Positions 40,101-49,100 of a DNA stretch of 64,000 nucleotides are shown here, in pieces (position 1 is the stretch's first letter; each line of letters opens with the position of its first letter). Made by a program: the position numbers and the translations under genes. The notes below the pieces were generated by a model. It saw only the letters and a list, made by a program, of their open reading frames with translations. It did not search any database and had not been told where the DNA came from. The DNA comes from Gordionus sp. m RMFG-2023 (lineage: Eukaryota > Nematomorpha > Gordioida > Chordodea > Parachordodidae), in NCBI RefSeq assembly GCF_954871325.1, contig NC_088775.1, positions 28,621,561 to 28,685,560 on the forward strand. The letters are read 5' to 3'.

Positions 40101-43100
40101 TGATTATTTATACATTCTCATAATATAAGTTTGTTTTTAAAAGAGTTCAAATTGCTTTTTAGAGATTCTAACCTTACCGTTATTATCACTTTTTACTTAC
40201 CGAACCTGAATCCGATGTAACGTTTTAACTGAACCCTGTTTTAATAAATTCTAATTTATTGAACATTTTTAGTATTGACATTTATGACTGACTTGAGAGT
40301 TCATTTAAATCAAATTTTTCAATTATAATGAGTGTTAAGATCAATTTTTTTTATTTTTCAAAATTAATGTAAATAATTTTAAAATATTTTTTTTACAAAG
40401 TAGATTCTATTTATTATATACATATTTTTGTTATACATTTCAATCGTTGATTTTGATACAAAAATTATCCTTCTTTTCCCCAATCAAATGACGAAAGACG
40501 ATAAATCAAGTTTATAAATTTTGTTTAGTATATTTCTATTCATTATAATAAAATTTATAAAATACAGGATTATATCCTTTATCAGAAATAACCATCATCG
40601 ATGTCTTACGAAAAGGCTTAAGATATAATCTGCGAGTACAGGCCTCAAAATATAAATTCGCAATGGTAAAATGTTTCACCGTTCTCATAATGGTGAGGTC
40701 ATTTGGACCTTGACCGAAGAATTCAATTTCTTAAAATAGTTCACAGTGAATGTGATACTAATGTGTCAGCAATATCTCTAACTATCAGCCAATTTGCTGT
40801 GAGTCTTGGTGATACCAAAATGGGCAGCAAAAGATATTGCTCACACATTAGTATTACATCCTCTGTGAATTATTTTAAGAAGTTGAATTCTTTGGTCATG
40901 GTCCAAAATGACTTCACCATTATGAGAATGGTGAAACATTTTACCATTGCGAATTTTATATCTTGAGGCCTGTACTGTCCTAAGCCTTTTGACATTGATG
41001 ATGGATATTCCTGATAAAGGATATAATCCTGTATCTCAATGAATTTTATTAAAATAAATAGAAATATACTAAACAAGATTTATAAATTCGATTTATCTTT
41101 CGTCATTTGATTGGAGAAAAGAAGTATAATTTTTGTATCAAAATCAACTATTGTATTACAAAAATATATATAATAAATGGAATTTACATCGTAAAAAATT
41201 TGATCTTAACACACTCTTCACTATAATTGAAAAATCTGATTTAAACGAACTCTCAAGTCAGTCATAAATGTCAATATCACTAGATTTTAATTTATTTAAA
41301 ACAGGATTTATTTAAAACGCTAACCGGCACTGTTATTTTTATCAGATCTGAATCGATATTCGCTTCGATTTGGGATTTTTTTTGAAGCCCTTTCAGTTCA
41401 GGTTATTGTTCCTATGATTATAACAGTTGGTTCCGGTCGGTCCCACCTTTTGAATAGCTACACATATAAGTTACATTTTCCATTATTTTATACTATTAGT
41501 TTTATACAAAAACAACGCAAATATGACATCGACTTGGTCAATTGCATCAAGGAGGACATGACCAACAACAAGAAAAACTATTTTTCCAATCCTCCCATAA
41601 ACCTTTGCTGCCTTACCTTCAAGGATCCTGACCTCGAGTATGCCTATCGCCATCACCTGTACACGACCGCCCCTTACAAAATTGGCGAGACCGATCTTTT
41701 GTCTCCATCTCAGCTTCCTAAGGACAAAAACATACCAATCCAGACCGGCGGTCTTACGTTTAGATCCAACAAGATTGGCGAAGGGTGAGTTACATTTGCG
41801 GATAATTAATTTATACTTAAATCTATGTGATTTTGGCTTCATCTCACAATTATTCTAATTAATACTTTTTCATAAATCATAAGAGTAATTTTTTTTAAAC
41901 AATCAAGTCCCAACGCTAATACTACACTCCACGTGATCAACGTCTCTAATCAAACTCCACTCCTAACAGATCCACTACATAATCAACCCTTTCAAAATCA
42001 GTCCGCCACCGTAGGAGAAGGCTCTCAAGAATTACGCGAGGATTCTGTGGACTCATCCGTCTCGACGGGATCGGCGAGTAGGGCGTCTTGGACAACGTTT
42101 GCCTCGCCAAACTTTACACTCTTTACCGAGGTGTGTGTATCGTTTGTGGTGCTGGCCATGATATGTTTAGCCTGCTTTGTGCTACTGGATCGGCCCACTG
42201 ATCCAACCACCCTGGCATTCTGGGGAATCGCCCTTACCTTTGAAATTGGCGTTATTCTATACGTGGGCAGTGAAGAGCTACCCGCCTCTCGATGCGTCGC
42301 GGCTGCTACCAATATTTGGAAACGGGAAACGGATGGAATGCCTCCGCAGCGGTGGGAAAGAGGTTTAGCTCGATCGCGTGATATTTTCAATCGCTGGTGG
42401 GTTCGTCAAGTTTTTGGACTCGTAATTGCATCTTTGCCGGCCGCCTCACTTCTTATAGCCTACTTCCGAAACTCACCGTTTCTCGAACCAGCTGAAGCAC
42501 AGTTCTATGACTTCTTGCTTGCCCTGGCTCTCTTGCACCTCATCAACTTGGTTCAACTTCTGTCTTGGCTTAAGGCCCTCCTGTCGGCTGTCGTTGCTGG
42601 TGTTGTTACCTGTTTTATAGGGCTAGAATTCTGTGTTACACCCCCTCCTATCAAACTTTCAGCCCTGCTGAATGATCCTATGATGCCATCTCGCCTCCTT
42701 CCAACTCAACTTTACTATTACATATCGCACCCCGATCGCCGTTTTAACAATATTCTCGGTGGCTTCAGTTCGACTCCTGTCTACAACATCTCCGATTCGC
42801 GTCTCGCTGGCCCTCTTAAAAATCTTATGCGCATCTTGTCCAGCCATAACAACACCTTGTCATTAATGTCCGCTAACGTTTCCTCCAATACATTCTACAT
42901 CACAGAGGGGGGAATCGTTGACAATAAGGCCATTAGCGCAGGAGCCTTATCTCACCTCTGCATTGAGATGATCATAAGCATTGTGCTCATCTTGCTTCTC
43001 GTTATTTTGCTGAACCGTGAATTTGAGATGAATTACCGCCTCAATTTCAAAGGACGTGATCGCGCCCAGAGGGACAAAGAGATCATACTCGTACACAAGA

Positions 43101-46100
43101 ACCAAGCCGAATGGTTTCAATTATTTTTTTTATTTTATGATGCCCAATGCCTAAATTATCTGACCATTTTTTGCCTATGAAATTGTACATCATCGTTGTA
43201 CAAAAAAATACCATTAAGTATCCCTGTTATTTCAATTATATATTTTAATTTCAACTATAAGTTGGATGATCTTACAAATTCTCATACTCTTATAACCATA
43301 TATTAATTTATTTGGCAGTTATATACACTTATTCCTTACGCCTCATTTATAGGAAACGCGATTTGTTCACCGTATAATTTTTAAAATATACGTTTTAACA
43401 TGTTTTTCAAATTTTATCATTAGCTTTTCATCATTTTGCTCCATATTTATAAATTTACCTATTTATTGGCTTGATTTTGTAAATAACGCAGTTTAAATAC
43501 CGTACCACTTAAACAAACCTCGTTTACTATAAAAGAGGCCTTTGACAAAACATACAAATAAACCATTTTAAATTTAACTATTGTACCTTTTTAGGAATAC
43601 AATTATGCTTTTCTTTAAATTATATTGGCTCGCAGATTTTTTTTTCATATATAGCTTCTTTTAATGCTTTTTAGTTTATACCACTTTTTATATTTTATTG
43701 TGATTAATTTTATTTAATAAATGGTTTCAATTTTAAAAAAAATATGATATATATATACCAAAAAAATAATTTAACAGAATTTATATTATTTATAAGAACG
43801 ATCATCTTATCTGTAAACTTTACTGTTCTTTATCATATAACCAATAATGATGGAAGCCTTCGGAGATTGTATTTTTGTCATCCTATTTTGAATTTATCCA
43901 TTGTATTTATCATCCCAAAAAATAATGTTCATATTGCTCTTTTTTTCTAATTGTATTTGAAATGCCCTTTATAAATAATGTTATCTTATGTTTATATGAA
44001 GGATATATATATATACTTTTTAAATATTCATACTTTTTAAATATTCAGCAATGCACAATAAATTTTTTTTTTAACTTTCGACATTGTCCCTGAATCCCTT
44101 CCTTTTCTTGGGTCTTGATCTCTCCACTGCCCATTTTTTGGATAATTGTTAGCAGAAATTATAATGCTGATTAAATATTACCTCTCTAAATATATAAAAG
44201 CAGATAAAATTTAAACAAAATATAAAATATTACACAGACGAACACTATATGGTAATTTTTTTTTAGCTTGAAGGACATCCAGTTTTAAACGTTGACATTT
44301 TTAAGAAAAATGTACTATTCAAATCGATTTATGAAATCTGAACACTAATATATTAACCACAGGTTACCTCCTGAATTTTCAATGAGACAACTGCATAGTA
44401 TCATTCCAAGTTAAGTTACCCTATCTAGCCCACGTAGGGCTCTAGCCAGGAACTAGTTTTGATAGAATTCAATCTGCTCAAGTTATCAATGATAATTGAA
44501 ATTATTAGGCTCATTGAGAGAATTTGAAACCTTGAGCCGATAAAAAAATACTATTAATTTTTTGGCTATACACAAATCAAATCATCGTAAAATTTTGTTT
44601 CTTAATTTAATCGATTTTTTTGTATTATGCCCTGTAAAAAAAATATTTAGTATATATATCTTATCTGCCAAAACTTATCCGTCAAAAATAAAGCTACTAA
44701 AATGTAAACGAAAAAGCCATCCTATTTTGGCAGATATAATATATAACTAAAAATTTTCTTAACATAATGTAACCTATGATTTAACATCGACATGATTATG
44801 AATAAGTCAAAAATTTATGAATGAATGAAGATTTATTTTTTGAAAAATAGTGTATTTTTTTATCTCTTCCCTCCATTTAACGCCAGGTTACTTCATAACA
44901 TAATCCCCAAACACGTGGTCGAGCAGCTCAAAAAGACCTCAAAATACTCTCGGAACCACAAGCAGGTCGGCATCATATTCGCCACCATAGTCAATTTCAA
45001 CGAGCTATATGACGAAAGTTTCGAGGGGGGCAAGGAGTGCTTGCGCGTCCTCAACGAAGTCATCGGCGATTTCGATGAGTTGTTGGACAAGCCCCAGTAC
45101 CGGGAGATAGAGAAAATCAAAACCATCGGTATTCCTTTTTTTAAAAATCTTGAACGAAGTAAGTATCTAGTCACAACGGGCAGATCGAAAGCTCCAAGAA
45201 GCCCACTAACCAATTTATTTGCTTTATTTTCTTATTCCAATTCTCCTTTTGAATTAATAATGAACCTCAACCTGTTTCATTTCAGTTGCCACCTTTTCTA
45301 AACTCTAACCATTTTTTGTTTCGGAACCCTTTGCATTTAATACTATACCAAATAATTATTGAGCATTTTATTACCAAAGGGGAATTTAATTAGATTATTT
45401 ATCTACAAGTCATTTTTATAATGATTTATCATGTATGTACGTGATTTGTTGAGAGATATTTTAATGTGTGATAACAATGAATGCCTCATAACTGAGGACA
45501 AATGATGTCGGTAAATGGCCCACCCGGAAAAATTATCTTAGGCGACACATATATTTTTTTTAAAATATAACCCTAACCCTTATTCACATATATGTGTTTC
45601 GTTGATACTAATTATATGAGTTAAAACGAATTTAAAAATTGTACAATTTAGCAATATACTTTTGGAGCAAACCCCTACCCAACATCAAGTTTTCGCCCAT
45701 ATCTAATATACACTATTCGACTTCAGGCCATGACCCAAATTAAATCTTATTATTTATAAACCAATATAAATAACTTTACAGTATATGACTATTTACCAAC
45801 ACTGGTGGTGCCTAAAAATGACAAATGATAATGAATAAACTAACATTAAAATATTAAACACGTTCCCACACAAGAATTTGTCATAATTATATTCAAAGTC
45901 TATTTTTGTTTGTTCAGCTTGTTTACATTAATGGTAAAAAAAAAAATTTGAGCAGGGCCAGGCGGAACAACTTGCATAAAATATTTTTACAGGTTGGGCC
46001 ACAAGTTCGGAAATTTTTTTAAGCATGGAAAGACAAATTCCTATTAAAGCATATTTATACATCCGAATCTAATTATGCTTCATTTTCCTCACAGATATAA

Positions 46101-49100
46101 ATATTTCTCTTTTTTCCTTCTTTTCTCTTAAATAAATATAAATAATAATGTGAAATGTAAATATCTTATTTTATAATAGACGAATACTATCGTAACAATT
46201 GTAATTAACAAAACGTCAATTAATATATTTTCACGAACTAAAAACACTGTCAAAAACTTACTTCTAAAATATCTCCCATCCTGCACACAGGTAGCACTTT
46301 TATGGCGGCATCTGGTCTCAATGACGCGTCAACCTCTTTGTCCTCCACTTTTTCTAACCGCGATGGAATTGATCAAGATGATAAAATCGAGGAGAGTACT
46401 ATTAAGGATTTTAACCCAGCAGCCTCTGTTGATGTTAACTCGGATAAAGCAGAACTTATAGCTCAAACTCCCGCTAAACTCAAGAAAGACCGTGATATCT
46501 CCCACTTGGTTTCACTAATGGATTTTGCATTCGATATGCAGGAGGTAGTCAAAAATTTTAACAGGGATCTCTTAGAGTTCAATTTCATACTGCGGATAGG
46601 TTACAATGTGGGTGACGTGACGGCAGGTGTGATAGGTACTACCAAACTCTACTATGACATATGGGGTGACGCCGTTAATATGGCCTCCCGTATGGATTCA
46701 ACCGGTGTATCAGATCGGATTCAGGTTTAATTTTAATGAAAATACCATATTTACAATAAATGCCCTTTTAATAATACAATTTTATAATCGATAACTTTAC
46801 AACACGGCCATTTTAATTTTGATACAATTATGCGTATTGAGAGAACATCATTAGCAGACATAGAATCCAAAATTATAGCGGTCCTGAGATATTATGTTGT
46901 CAAAAATGTCTAAATTGACGTTTTTACAAAAAATACGATTTAAAAAAAAAATTATGATGTCTATAAAATAATGGTTTTTTGTTAAATAATTTATTAGGGG
47001 TTGATTATCATTTTCGAGTATCGGTTAAAATTGAAAGTATTGGCAGATACGAGTATTCATTTCGATGCATCTCTAATAAATAAAATTAAAATCATTTTTT
47101 TACCCTAAAGGACCAGACAATTCCATGAAAGTTAGTTGTTTTTTTAAAATGGATATATTGATATTTTTATGACTGGTTCATTGATAGATGGTAAATAAAA
47201 ATAAATATTGGAATCGGGTCGGTTTTTAGTAGTATCGGGAAAATATCGGATCGGAGAAAAATTTGTGGTCGGCACAGCCCTACATTCAAAATATTAGGTT
47301 AACTAAAAGCAAATAGGTTATATTTTCATAATTTTTAATTTACCTGTGATATTTATGATCTTTTAAAATTAACCCTCTTATTGCGCACCTCATATTTGAT
47401 TCCACATACCACAAAAAATGGTATAACCTATTAATATAATTTTTTTAAAGCTTAATAAGTGGTATGCATTAGAGGTGGGCGCGGGCCTAATTTTTCATTC
47501 ACGGCCCACCCGCTCACGGTGGTAATAAAAAATATCACGCCCATTCACTCTTTAACACTAAAAAATTTTCGACCCGACCCGCCCGCTCACGACAAGCAAT
47601 ATTTTGATTCACGCCCGAAAATTCACGGTGTTTTTAAATTTTTCAAAACTATTGCTATAATTTTACCCTTTTTTGAATTCATTCTATTTATTTCTCTAAT
47701 TTCATCATATTAATAACAAAAAATAAATACAAACTATAAATCGAAATTTATTTGGAAAAGGAAGAATGTCCATCTTTTTTTATTTCAATTGTGTATGCCT
47801 TTCCTCTAGTAAGAGATTGGCTACAGAAAATAACCTTTTACTAGAAGCCGAACTTGCAGCTGACAAAATTTTACTCGATAATTTTCTCATTCCAAAACTT
47901 CAAAATATTGTCTTGTTATTTATCTTATATGAATCTTTTAAGTTCATCCTTACAGCTTTCATGGGTGATGTTGATGCTTCATCAGAATCATCTAGAAATA
48001 TATGGTCTTTTATGAGTCTAGGATGAATTAGGAAAGTGATAGTTGGTATTGATCATTTAGAATATACGGTTTTTTATGAGTTTAGGATAAGTTAGGATAG
48101 TTGGCATCGACTTATGCATATCATCTAATTTTATATCATTTAGCATTTTTAAGATTGTTTTATATATATCATTTTCTTCTTTTATTAAAAACTAAGTCTT
48201 TTGAAATTCGGATCTAGAATTAAGCCTACTATAGTGGCTGCATAATAATCTTTTAAATGAAATCTTGTTCTGTATTTTAAGGTTTTGATTATTATTGTAT
48301 CACGTTCAGAAGGTTAACAAAATTTTATTAATTTTTGTTTCCATAGACAAACTTTATTTATTGTGGGACGAGAATCTGCTCTCAGATTATCCGAGCATTC
48401 TTTAAATATTTATAAAAATTTATCTAACTCGCATATGATGCTGATATCAATTGTGGCTAATCTATTTAATTCTTGCTTGCTAAACAAGTACACCTGTATT
48501 TCAGAATATGATTTTAAGAAACTCTGTATTATGATATATACAGAGTTCCATCTTTCTCGCTATTACATATTGTTTAAGGGTGTGGCTTAGTTTGCTATTA
48601 GCTGTGTTTGAAATATTGTACCATTTTTTTTACACCATTTATATTTAAGGCTATTTCAGTTAAACAATTGTCAAAAATTTAATGCATAATATTATTTAGT
48701 ATATGGCATATACATGCTAGCGTTTCGTCATCTTTGAATGCATTTACAAGATTTGCTCCGTTATCACTCACAACTATACATTTATTTAAGTAATTTTCTA
48801 CTTCTGTATAATCTCCTAAAATTGAATTGACTACACTTTTAATTTTGACGTTTTTTTCATCCATTGCCCTTGTTGTGGCCAAAACAAATGTTTTTAATTA
48901 AAATCCTTAATGATAATATGTCCTATAATGGTTAAAAAACTTAGATTTTTATAGTCATCCGTCCAAATATCAGTGATTATGGACAATGATCATGCTTTTA
49001 ATCTTAAATTTTATTTCATGGTATATTTTTGGACCTATAGTATTCATGAGAGTTTTCCGGTTCACAACTTTTATATTTTGTTATCTATATGTAACACCAA

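Larger units (their letters stand above)
39230..41499 (+). other. Cyclase intron 5
   Basis: Intron of 2270 bp. It contains a hAT C-terminal fragment (39930-40170) and the palindrome (40221-41325). A B-box-like ggttcaaatcc near 39833 lacks a tRNA context. Confidence 0.75.

Noticed and set aside
40703-41076. Two frames in the middle of the palindrome
   Set aside because: They exist on both strands because of the inverted symmetry and have no protein features.
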